Assembly: GCF_030580955.1 (NCBI RefSeq)
Contig: NZ_JAUQON010000013.1
Location: 62,001 to 126,000 of the forward strand
Source of the DNA: Hymenobacter convexus
Lineage (GTDB): Bacteria > Bacteroidota > Bacteroidia > Cytophagales > Hymenobacteraceae
DNA length: 64,000 nt
Direction of reading: 5' to 3'
Numbering within the stretch: position 1 is the first letter of the stretch; each line of letters starts with the position of its first letter. The notes beneath the pieces are model-generated. The model searched no databases. It was not told the DNA's origin and saw only the letters and a list, made by a program, of their open reading frames with translations. Of the stretch, positions 1-5,320 are shown piece after piece. A program made the position numbers and the translations under genes.

Positions 1-302
1 TCACGTTGGCTGGCCTGTGCGAAATCGGCGGCGGCTACCTCATTTGGCGGTGGCTCAAAGCTGACCAGCCGCTGTGGACCGGCCTGCTTGGGGCGCTGTT
101 GCTGGTGGTTTACGGGTGGGTGGCCACGCTGCAGAACACATCGTTTGGCAAAACCTACGCCGTGTACGGCGGCGTTTTCGTGGTGATGTCTATTGCCTGG
201 GCCTGGTACGTCGACGGCTTCCGGCCCGACCGGTTTGACGTGGTTGGTGGCATCATTTGCTTTGTGGGCATCGGCATCATCCTGTTTTGGCCCCGCGCTT
301 GA
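1..302 (+). CDS. YnfA family small membrane protein, 5' truncated by the window
   Basis: The reading frame is open from the first bases and enters the window at the first transmembrane segment (LAGLCEIGGGYLIWRWLK), so the true start lies upstream. The remaining ~99 residues match the YnfA/UPF0060 family (about 108 residues, four transmembrane helices): the CEIGG motif in helix 1, the central YAVYGG motif and the DxxGG motif before the last helix are all visible. The protein sits in the inner membrane; it is SMR-like and its substrate is unknown. A hairpin terminator follows about 100 bp downstream. Family assignment is firm; function is not. Confidence 0.85.
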   Translation, partial: TLAGLCEIGGGYLIWRWLKADQPLWTGLLGALLLVVYGWVATLQNTSFGKTYAVYGGVFVVMSIAWAWYVDGFRPDRFDVVGGIICFVGIGIILFWPRA

Positions 303-399
303 AAAGCAAGCCGGTTTCCGAATTAATCGGCTGCGGCAGTTTTGCACCGGGGTAAGTCGGTGATGTAGAGGGATAACAACCGCCGCTACCCGGCCAGCG

Positions 400-436
400 A
401 AAAGCCCCGCCGGCACAGGGCCAGCGGGGCTTTTTT
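400..436 (+). terminator. Rho-independent terminator after the YnfA gene
   Basis: An 11-bp stem (AAAAGCCCCGC with GCGGGGCTTTTTT) encloses a 13-nt loop and ends in a T-run on the plus strand. It lies about 100 bp past the YnfA stop codon, and nothing else upstream needs a terminator. Confidence 0.75.
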
Positions 437-439
437 GAT

Positions 440-785
440 GTCTCTGGGGTTTCCTCAGCTTGGCCAGCAGCTGGTGTCCATACTCTCGGAGCAAGGTGCG
501 AAACCAAACTCACACTAGCAAACCCGGCCGTTGCGATTGTCGGCTTAGCCGACTAGCGTTGCTTGCTAAATTCAATACGCTGTTTCGAAGTCGTCAGTTC
601 AACAAATGCAGGCAAATCAACATTACCATTGTAAGAAGGCCCACTGGTCAAGGTTTGTCTGTAATTCAAGTTAACGTTAACAAGACAAGCCCATTAAGGC
701 CAGTGGATGAATCAGGTTATCATCCTATCTAAAAAACGACGCACTGGCATTGATTTTCGTTTTGATTGACTCCAATGCATCAATT
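440..785. other. Intergenic stretch with no convincing feature
   Basis: About 350 bp of lower-GC sequence between the two terminators. A 90-codon open frame (460-732, plus) has no family resemblance, no promoter-like element and atypical composition, so I do not call it. Short palindromes (CGGCTTAGCCG near 540; GTTAACGTTAAC near 670) are present without an obvious role. Confidence 0.4.
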
Positions 786-788
786 TCC

Positions 789-839
789 CAACCCTGGAAA
801 GAAGCCCCGGCCAATTGGCCAGAGCTTCTTTCCAGGTTG
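789..839 (-). terminator. Long hairpin downstream of rtcB, likely its terminator
   Basis: A 16-bp stem with one bulged C (CAACCCTGGAAAGAAGC with GCTTCTTTCCAGGTTG) encloses a second self-complementary block, GGCCAATTGGCC. It begins about 30 bp past the rtcB stop codon. There is no clear T-run on the minus strand, so it may act as a processing or stability hairpin. Confidence 0.5.
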
Positions 840-870
840 AGCCAACGCGCAGCTACGCCGGCCGGGGCCG

Positions 871-2271
871 TTATGCGCCGTCCATGCGCACGATTTTTGG
901 GGTGAACGAGCCCAGCACATCCACCAATTCGCCCTGGCTGGCCATCACGGTGTGAATGTCTTTGTAAGCCATGGGCGCCTCGTCGAGCCCGCCGCCAATC
1001 AGTTCCACACCAAAATCGGCGAGGTGCTTGCGCACGCCGGATTCGGTGAGTTCGGCCTTGGCGCGGGTGCGCGACATAAGCCGCCCCGCCCCGTGCGAAG
1101 CCGACGCCAACGACTCGGCCACACCCCGGCCCCGCACAATGAAGCCGGGCGCCGTCATCGAGCCGGGAATGATGCCGAGCACGCCCGCGCCGGCCGGCGT
1201 GGCCCCCTTGCGGTGGGTGATGACCTCGCGGCCATCAGCCAGGCGTTCCTTCCAGGCGAAGTTGTGGTGGTTTTCCACCTTAGCCAGCGGTTTTTCGCCG
1301 AGGGCTTTGGCCAGGCGCTGATGAATCTGGGCGTGGCAGGCCGAGGCGTAGTCGCCGGCCAGGTTCATGGCGGCCCAGTACTCCTGGCCGGCTTCGGTGT
1401 CGAGGCCCAGCCAGGCGAGGTGCTGGGCTTCGGCGGGCAGCTTGCACACGTCTTTGGCCAGTTTGGTGTAGTGCTCGGCAATGCCCGCGCCCAGGCCCCG
1501 CGAGCCGGAGTGCGAGAGCACGCCCAGGTACTGCCCCATCGGCACGCCCAAGTCGTTTTCCGCCTCGGTGATTTCGACGATGCCGAACTCCACGAAGTGG
1601 TTGCCGGAGCCGGAGGTGCCCACCTGCTCGGCGGCCCGCTCGCGCTTGTTTTTCAGGAAGGGAATTTCCAGAAATTCGTCGCGGTCGATAACGGCCGCGG
1701 CCAGCCGCTGGCCCCGCTCCCAGCCCCGGCCCGAGCCGAAACGGGTGTGGTTGAGCAGCAGCGTGCGCAACTCTTGCACGCGCTGGGTGAGGTATTTGGG
1801 CGGCAAATCAAACACCGACAGCGCCATGCGGCAGCCAATGTCGACCCCCACGGCGTAGGGAATCACGGCGTTGTCGGTGGCCAGCACGCCGCCGATGGGC
1901 AGGCCGTAGCCGTGGTGGGCATCGGGCATGAGGGCGCCGGCCACGGTCACGGGCAGCTTCATAGCCGTTTCCATCTGGTGGATGGCGCCCGTCTCGATGT
2001 GCTCGGCGCCAAACGTGGCGTAAGGCTTGCGCTCAACCAGGGCAATGTGGCGCGACGGGGGCGGCAGCAAAGCCGCTGCGGTATGGCTCCAGTCGAGGTG
2101 GGTGAGGTAGTCGGTGGGGTTGGCAAGGAGTTGACCCAGCAAAGCAAGCTGGTCGGTTTGGGAAAGTTTCTTGAGGTGCTTGCGCTGCAGTTGAGCCAGC
2201 GCGAGCCCGATGGCGCGACCCTCCGGAAAACCGAGGTTTCGAAGGTCGTTGCCGCGTAATAAATTGGCCAT
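871..2271 (-). CDS. rtcB: RtcB family RNA-splicing ligase
   Basis: A 466-residue RtcB, which joins 2',3'-cyclic-phosphate (or 3'-phosphate) RNA ends to 5'-OH ends using GTP and Mn2+. Visible family motifs: MPDAHHGYGLPIGGV, the metal-binding Cys in GVDIGCRM (~residues 145-150), GTSGSGNHFVEFG, the SHSGSRGLG loop, ENHHNFAW, and the guanylylated His in SASHGAGRLMSR near residue 400. Length is usual for bacterial RtcB. It is the last gene of a minus-strand group: PcfJ-like, Rsr/Ro60, structured RNA array, rtcB; the last RNA element ends 69 nt before the start codon, so co-transcription is likely. The layout recalls the Salmonella rsr-yrlBA-rtcBA operon, but no rtcA and no archease gene is in view. 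Confidence 0.96.
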   Translation of the reverse strand: MANLLRGNDLRNLGFPEGRAIGLALAQLQRKHLKKLSQTDQLALLGQLLANPTDYLTHLDWSHTAAALLPPPSRHIALVERKPYATFGAEHIETGAIHQMETAMKLPVTVAGALMPDAHHGYGLPIGGVLATDNAVIPYAVGVDIGCRMALSVFDLPPKYLTQRVQELRTLLLNHTRFGSGRGWERGQRLAAAVIDRDEFLEIPFLKNKRERAAEQVGTSGSGNHFVEFGIVEITEAENDLGVPMGQYLGVLSHSGSRGLGAGIAEHYTKLAKDVCKLPAEAQHLAWLGLDTEAGQEYWAAMNLAGDYASACHAQIHQRLAKALGEKPLAKVENHHNFAWKERLADGREVITHRKGATPAGAGVLGIIPGSMTAPGFIVRGRGVAESLASASHGAGRLMSRTRAKAELTESGVRKHLADFGVELIGGGLDEAPMAYKDIHTVMASQGELVDVLGSFTPKIVRMDGA

Positions 2272-2340
2272 GAGAAGGATGGTGGCACGAGATGAAGCGC
2301 TTATTGGGGCCTCAGTCGTTGATGATGAAAAAGAAATAAA

Positions 2341-2481
2341 ACGGGCCGGGCAACAGGACGCATCGCCTACAAATGTGCTCTAACCAACTGAGCTACCGCG
2401 AGCCAAAACCCACGGGCCGGCCTCGAACCGGCGACCCCATCGACCCTAACGAAGTATGGCGGTGCTACGGCACCGGCCCGT
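2341..2481 (-). ncRNA. Y-RNA-like element A: permuted tRNA-Pro(AGG)-like domain
   Basis: The 141-nt RNA ends pair perfectly over 9 bp (ACGGGCCGG at 2473-2481 with 2341-2349). The core GTGCCGTAG and TACTTCG on the 5' side and TGTTGCC on the 3' side are present. The 7-nt inner helix is CACCGCC (2458-2464) with GGCGATG (2361-2367), 6 of 7 paired. Inside lies a permuted tRNA: T arm GCCGG-TTCGAGG-CCGGC, 3' acceptor CCGTGGG, linker TTTTGG, 5' acceptor CTCGCGG (7 bp with two wobbles), D arm GCTC-AGTTGGTTA-GAGC. The anticodon loop is TTAGGGT (anticodon AGG at 2445-2447); with C1-G72 this reads as tRNA-Pro. The anticodon stem CA|TCG with CGATG is split by the core after position 28. No CCA is encoded. 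Confidence 0.78.
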
Positions 2482-2496
2482 TTTATTTAGAAAAAA

Positions 2497-2576
2497 TTCG
2501 GAGCAACTGACGTCCCGCGTATTGGCCCAGGGACCGACATGGCAGGTCGAAGTAGCGCGAGACTACGGCATCCGAA
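2497..2576 (-). ncRNA. Y-RNA-like mini-element F without a tRNA domain
   Basis: An 80-nt unit with the same frame as its neighbours: terminal stem TTCGGA with TCCGAA (6 bp), core TGCCGTAG, CTACTTCG and CAGTTGC, and inner helix TCTCGCG (2556-2562) with CGCGGGA (2513-2519), all seven positions paired with one wobble. Only about 28 nt lie between the two core halves, with a small GGTCC/GGGCC hairpin and no T or D arm. It is therefore a core-only version of the element. Confidence 0.65.
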
Positions 2577-2591
2577 AAGCAACAAGTTGAC

Positions 2592-2670
2592 AAGGGTAAA
2601 GAAGCTGAACAGTCTATTCAGGGGAGTTGAGTCGAAGTAAGACTGTTCGACGACACCTTCTCAACCCCTT
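2592..2670 (-). ncRNA. Y-RNA-like mini-element G, divergent
   Basis: The 5' side reads GTGTCGTCG-AACAGTC-TTACTTCG, a variant of the shared core, and its 7-nt segment (2641-2647) pairs perfectly with GACTGTT at 2608-2614. The ends form a 13-position helix with one mismatch (2657-2670 with 2592-2604). The 3' TTGCC box is missing between inner and terminal helices; only CAG is there. The insert is about 19 nt with no tRNA features. An alternative pairing of the 5' arm with CTCAACTCCCCT inside the insert is possible, so this could be a decaying copy. Confidence 0.5.
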
Positions 2671-2671
2671 C

Positions 2672-2820
2672 CTCCGCCGGGGCAACCAGCGCCCGGCCTG
2701 CTGGTCCTACTCTACCACTGAGCTACGAAAACGACCTCACGGCTATTTCCGGCGGGATTCGAACCCGCGACCTGGGCATTAAAAGTGCGAAGTATGGCCG
2801 GGCTACGACACCCGACGGAG
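2672..2820 (-). ncRNA. Y-RNA-like element B: permuted tRNA-Lys(TTT)-like domain
   Basis: The 149-nt unit has a 9-bp terminal stem (CTCCGTCGG at 2812-2820 with CCGGCGGAG at 2672-2680), core GTGTCGTAG, ATACTTCG and GGTTGCC, and a perfect inner helix CCCGGCC (2796-2802) with GGCCGGG (2692-2698). Permuted tRNA: T arm GCGGG-TTCGAAT-CCCGC, 3' acceptor CGGAAAT, 12-nt linker, 5' acceptor GTTTTCG (7 bp), D arm GCTC-AGTGGTA-GAGT. The anticodon loop CTTTTAA (anticodon TTT at 2781-2783) is that of tRNA-Lys. The stem is rebuilt as GG|GCA with TGCCC, so the core again interrupts between positions 28 and 29. A normal tRNA-Lys(TTT) exists at 39540-39612. Confidence 0.8.
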
Positions 2821-2832
2821 GTTGGACGAAAA

Positions 2833-2983
2833 TGCATTGGGGCAACAAGCAGCAAAGGCACATGATAAAACGGTGCTTTTAGCCACTCAGCCACTTCGGC
2901 CGTTGCCGGCCAAAGGAGGGATTCGAACCCCCGGTATCCGCTTGGATACAACGAAGTAACCTTTGCCTACGGCACCCAATGCA
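2833..2983 (-). ncRNA. Y-RNA-like element C: permuted class II (Ser-like) tRNA domain lacking the anticodon loop
   Basis: Terminal stem TGCATTGG (2976-2983) with CCAATGCA (2833-2840) is perfect. Core GTGCCGTAG, TTACTTCG and TTGTTGCC is intact, and inner helix GCAAAGG (2960-2966) with CCTTTGC (2852-2858) is perfect. The tRNA part has a long variable arm GTATCC-AAGC-GGATAC, T arm GGGGG-TTCGAAT-CCCTC, acceptor GCCGAAG with CTTTGGC closed by an 8-nt linker, and a Ser-like D arm (GGCTGAGTGGCTAAAAGC). Only positions 27-28 and 42-43 (CG with CG) of the anticodon stem remain; the loop-bearing upper part is absent and TTTTATCATGTG follows instead. This one cannot give a decoding tRNA. Confidence 0.78.
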
Positions 2984-2990
2984 AGACTTT

Positions 2991-3142
2991 GTTTCCGGCT
3001 GGGGCAACAGTCGCCGGGCCAGCTGGCGCGGCCCTACCTATGCGCATTCGCCCTGCCTCGCGGCAGCACTTCGGGAGTCGAACCCGCGACCGCACCTCAT
3101 TTGGAGCGAAGGAAGGCCCCGCTACGGCACCCATCCGGAAAC
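2991..3142 (-). ncRNA. Y-RNA-like element D: permuted tRNA-Trp(CCA)-like domain
   Basis: The terminal stem spans 12 positions with one mismatch (3131-3142 with 2991-3002). Core GTGCCGTAG, TTCCTTCG and CTGTTGCC is present; inner helix CGGGGCC (3115-3121) with GGCCCGG (3014-3020) pairs at 6 of 7. The T arm (GCGGG-TTCGACT-CCCGA) has one mismatch; acceptor CAGGGCG with AGTGCTG pairs only 5 of 7 and continues into a CTGCC-GCGA-GGCAG hairpin. The anticodon loop CTCCAAA (CCA at 3102-3104) suggests Trp, with stem CC|TCG and TGAGG split after position 28. The D arm is unusual (GCGC with GCGC). Identity is less sure than for A and B. Confidence 0.68.
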
Positions 3143-3160
3143 GTATTTTTTAATTTAATA

Positions 3161-3303
3161 CCCGAAAAATTCAGGGCAACAGGCGGCAGGCGTGTCAACC
3201 GCGGCCGAAGCTGCGGAGGGGGAGTCGAACCCAATAACTCTGATTAACAGTCAGATTTTCTACCATCGAAGTAACGCCCGCCTACGGCACCCGAACCAAA
3301 CGG
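3161..3303 (-). ncRNA. Y-RNA-like element E: tRNA-Asn(GTT)-like domain, broken in the D loop
   Basis: The terminal stem has 7 bp plus 3 bp around a 3x3 loop (3291-3303 with 3161-3174). Core GTGCCGTAG, TTACTTCG and CTGTTGCC is intact; inner helix GCGGGCG (3275-3281) with CGCCTGC (3186-3192) is fully paired with one wobble. Here the anticodon arm is contiguous and canonical: TCTGA-CTGTTAA-TCAGA, anticodon GTT at 3246-3248 (Asn), preceded by GGTAGA as in a D arm. The break therefore lies in the D loop, not the anticodon stem. The T stem pairs only 3 bp and the acceptor (CCGCAGC, loop TTCG, GCCGCGG) 6 of 7. The tRNA fold looks partly decayed. Confidence 0.65.
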
Positions 3304-3306
3304 ATG

Positions 3307-3392
3307 CTGCCGAGGTGGAACGCGCCACCCAAGTGGCCGCGTCCCGGTCGGCGACTGCCCCAGGTGGGCAGCCGTCTTCCTCATATCGGCAG
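3307..3392. ncRNA. Structured segment between elements E and H, unassigned
   Basis: A closing stem CTGCCGA (3307-3313) with TCGGCAG (3386-3392) encloses two strong hairpins: one around GGAACGCG...CGCGTCCC with inner CCACC-CAAG-TGG, the other CTGCCCC-AGGT-GGGCAG. The shared core motifs of the neighbouring elements are absent. On the plus strand the closing stem is followed by TTTTTC, like a terminator. Strand and role cannot be settled from the sequence. Confidence 0.35.
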
Positions 3393-3438
3393 TTTTTCAA
3401 CGTAAATCATATGGGGTTTATTTTGGAGTGAGCAGCAA

Positions 3439-3545
3439 GCAAGGGGAATGAGCGTCGGGCCACTATGATGAAGGGAATCGAACCCTCGCCGTCGAGACGG
3501 CCAACCTTGCACCTCGCGAAGTAGGCCACGCCTACGCCACCTTGC
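3439..3545 (-). ncRNA. Y-RNA-like element H: T-arm half only
   Basis: This is the first element in the transcription direction. The core variant GTGGCGTAG-GCGTGGC-CTACTTCG is clear; the 3' side (CGCTCATTCCCC) is a weak match to the TTGCC box. The 5-bp terminal stem GCAAG with CTTGC and a bulged inner helix (GGC/GCC plus GCG/CGC) are possible. The insert holds a T arm GAGGG-TTCGATT-CCCTT preceded by a long hairpin GCCGTC-TC-GACGGC, as in the variable arm of a class II tRNA. I find no D arm or 5' acceptor strand, so the tRNA-like part is incomplete. Confidence 0.5.
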
Positions 3546-3599
3546 GCCGCGCGGCCGGGGGTTCCGCTTTATTGCCCGGCCGGTTTTTTGTTGTTTGTC

Positions 3600-3709
3600 C
3601 TGTCATGCAGAGCGTAGCGAAGCATCTCGCGTGCTGTCACTAACTCAAGCGTTGGTTTTCATAGATTACTACTACAAGCGAGATGCTTCGCTGCGCTCTG
3701 CATGACAGG
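3600..3709. repeat. Intergenic palindromic repeat, CGTCATGC family (copy 1)
   Basis: Inverted arms CCTGTCATGCAGAGCG.AGCGAAGCATCTCGC and its complement, about 33 bp each, around a ~45-bp unpaired centre. It lies between the rsr stop codon and the RNA array. The same arm sequence (CATGCNGAGCGNAGCGAAGCATCT) recurs at about a dozen gene ends in this window. Confidence 0.85.
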
Positions 3710-3724
3710 CCATTGCATGCCGTT

Positions 3725-5248
3725 CTACAGCTCAATTTTCTCGATTTCCGTCAGGGCCGAGCCGCCGTTATCCAGCGCGCTCAGCACGTCGAACACCTTG
3801 TCGGACCAGCCGGCGATGAGGGCCACGCCCGTTTCGGGGCGCACCTCCAGCGGGGCGGTGCCGTGCCCGGCCAGGTCGAAAAGGTAGAGGCGGGCATTGG
3901 GCGCCACGGTGCGGCGGTAGTCGGCCCAGATTTGGCTGAACACGCCCCCGCCGTTGGTGCTGTTCCAGAGCTGGCAGTCGGTGAAAATCATCACTTTGTC
4001 CACCACCTCGCGGCGCAGCAACAGCTCCTGCACCACCAGGTGGCCGTTGGTGGAATAGCCCACTTCGCCTTCGCGCTGGTAGAGTTCGTCCACGTTGCGC
4101 AGCACCGGGCCGCGGGGCAGGCTGATGCGCTTCCAGATGTTGCCGAACAGGCCGGTAATTACGTTCTGGCAGCGGCTCTGGAGCAACATGCTCAGCACCA
4201 GGCCCACGTCGTAGAGCAGCACTTTGCTGCGCGCCGAAATAGGTTGCTGCATCGAGCCCGACACGTCGCAGGCCAGCACCACGCGTGTGTCGTGCCCGAA
4301 ACCGCGCAGGTTCACTGCGCTGTGCGCAATGGCCGTTTCCAGGGCCGCCAGCACGCCGGCCATATAGCCGCTTTTCAAGGCTTTCACCTCGCGGTAGGCG
4401 GCCAGGAAGCGGAACGGCAGCTGCTTGCTGCGCGCCACCGCAAACCGGTCGGCCAGCGTGTCGCACACTTTCTCCATCGTTGCCGCCGAAACGTTGGCTT
4501 CGAGGATGTTGCGCAGGTTGCGGAGCAAGGCCATGTAGCCCAGCTTGCCGCTGCCAATGAGCGTTTCCCACGTCTGGCGGACGGCCGTTTGCCGGTCCGC
4601 ATCCGTGGCGAAAGTCCCCTGCCCTACCGCCGACAGCTCGGTTTCCCAAGTGTAGGGCGTGGGCAATTCGCCGCGCACCAATTGGTTGAACAGCGCTTGC
4701 TGGGCCTCGTCTTTGGCGTTGGGGTGCACCAGGAAAAGGGCATCGCGCAGGCGCACCGCGCCATCACGGTCGTACTTGGCCAGCTGGTAGCCATCGAAAC
4801 GGTTGAAGCTGAGGGCCAGGCCTTTTTGCAGCTGCTTGGAGAGGCGGTTGAGGATTTTGGTCCCGCTCCGGGCGTTGGCCTGGGCGTAGAAGGCCAGCAA
4901 TTCCGTGATTTCATCGGGGCGCTGTACCACGCGGGCCACTAGGCGGCTCACAAGGCTGTCGCCGCGGTGCAGCCGGGCCAGCTCCACGCACAGCACCAAA
5001 GGCATCGAGCGCAGGTTCAGGCTTTCGCGGGCATACACAGCCAATTGCGCCACAAACAGCGGCTCATTCTTCGCTACCAAGTCCCGCAGGCGCTGCAAGC
5101 GCGTGTCGGCTTTTTCGTAGAACTGGTCGCTGAGCGCGGCGGTGGCTACGGCGGCGTACAGCTCCACCTGGGGCGTGAGCGTGAAGGCGGGTGCGCCTTC
5201 GTGGTTGACCGTGGGAGCGGTATTTCGAGAGAAGAAGTTGAAGCGCAT
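3725..5248 (-). CDS. rsr: TROVE domain / Ro60 ortholog (Rsr)
   Basis: A ~507-residue protein with an N-terminal TROVE HEAT-repeat ring (LYAAVATAALSDQFYEKADTRLQRLRDLV..., FVAQLAVYARESLNLRSMP) and a C-terminal von Willebrand A domain with the MIDAS motif DVSGSM (~residue 327). Ro60 rings bind misfolded RNA in their cavity and Y RNA on the outer rim; in bacteria they can tether Y RNA to PNPase. I choose the ATG at 5248 (MRFNFFSRNT), the usual start of bacterial TROVE proteins, over an upstream in-frame ATG at 5293. The gene lies 73 nt after a PcfJ-like gene and just upstream of an array of Y-RNA-like elements and rtcB on the same strand, the arrangement expected of an Rsr ribonucleoprotein locus. 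Confidence 0.93.
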   Translation of the reverse strand: MRFNFFSRNTAPTVNHEGAPAFTLTPQVELYAAVATAALSDQFYEKADTRLQRLRDLVAKNEPLFVAQLAVYARESLNLRSMPLVLCVELARLHRGDSLVSRLVARVVQRPDEITELLAFYAQANARSGTKILNRLSKQLQKGLALSFNRFDGYQLAKYDRDGAVRLRDALFLVHPNAKDEAQQALFNQLVRGELPTPYTWETELSAVGQGTFATDADRQTAVRQTWETLIGSGKLGYMALLRNLRNILEANVSAATMEKVCDTLADRFAVARSKQLPFRFLAAYREVKALKSGYMAGVLAALETAIAHSAVNLRGFGHDTRVVLACDVSGSMQQPISARSKVLLYDVGLVLSMLLQSRCQNVITGLFGNIWKRISLPRGPVLRNVDELYQREGEVGYSTNGHLVVQELLLRREVVDKVMIFTDCQLWNSTNGGGVFSQIWADYRRTVAPNARLYLFDLAGHGTAPLEVRPETGVALIAGWSDKVFDVLSALDNGGSALTEIEKIEL

Positions 5249-5320
5249 AGTGGTAGGGTTGAGAGTTGAATGTTGAGGGTTATCAGCAGACACGCTGCGT
5301 TGCGCGCTGCCTGACAGGCT

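Noticed and set aside
460..732. A 90-codon frame after the YnfA gene
   Set aside because: No homology, no promoter-like element, and composition unlike neighbouring coding sequence.
952..2259. A 435-codon open frame on the plus strand opposite rtcB
   Set aside because: It is antisense to a fully conserved RtcB, has the Arg/His/Gly-rich composition of a GC-rich shadow frame and shows no domain.
2712..3431. Short open frames (79-94 codons) across the RNA array
   Set aside because: They run through T arms, D arms and paired stems, have no family match and overlap on both strands; RNA structure explains the sequence better.
2450..3531. A GTAG/NTAC hairpin making a pseudoknot with the 7-nt helix
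   Set aside because: GTAG and NTAC flank the 7-nt segment and could pair, but the pairing fails in several units and is not needed once the 7-nt helix forms.
2341..3545. Array read as ordinary, decayed tRNA genes
   Set aside because: The T arm precedes the D arm in every unit, acceptor strands are joined by 6-12 nt, and a non-tRNA core with compensatory pairing flanks each unit; simple tRNA remnants would not show this.
2341..3545. Self-cleaving ribozymes or small group I introns flanking the tRNA parts
   Set aside because: I compared the core with hammerhead, HDV-like, twister, pistol and hatchet patterns and group I conserved strands from memory and found no match; the core fits a Ro60-binding Y RNA stem better.
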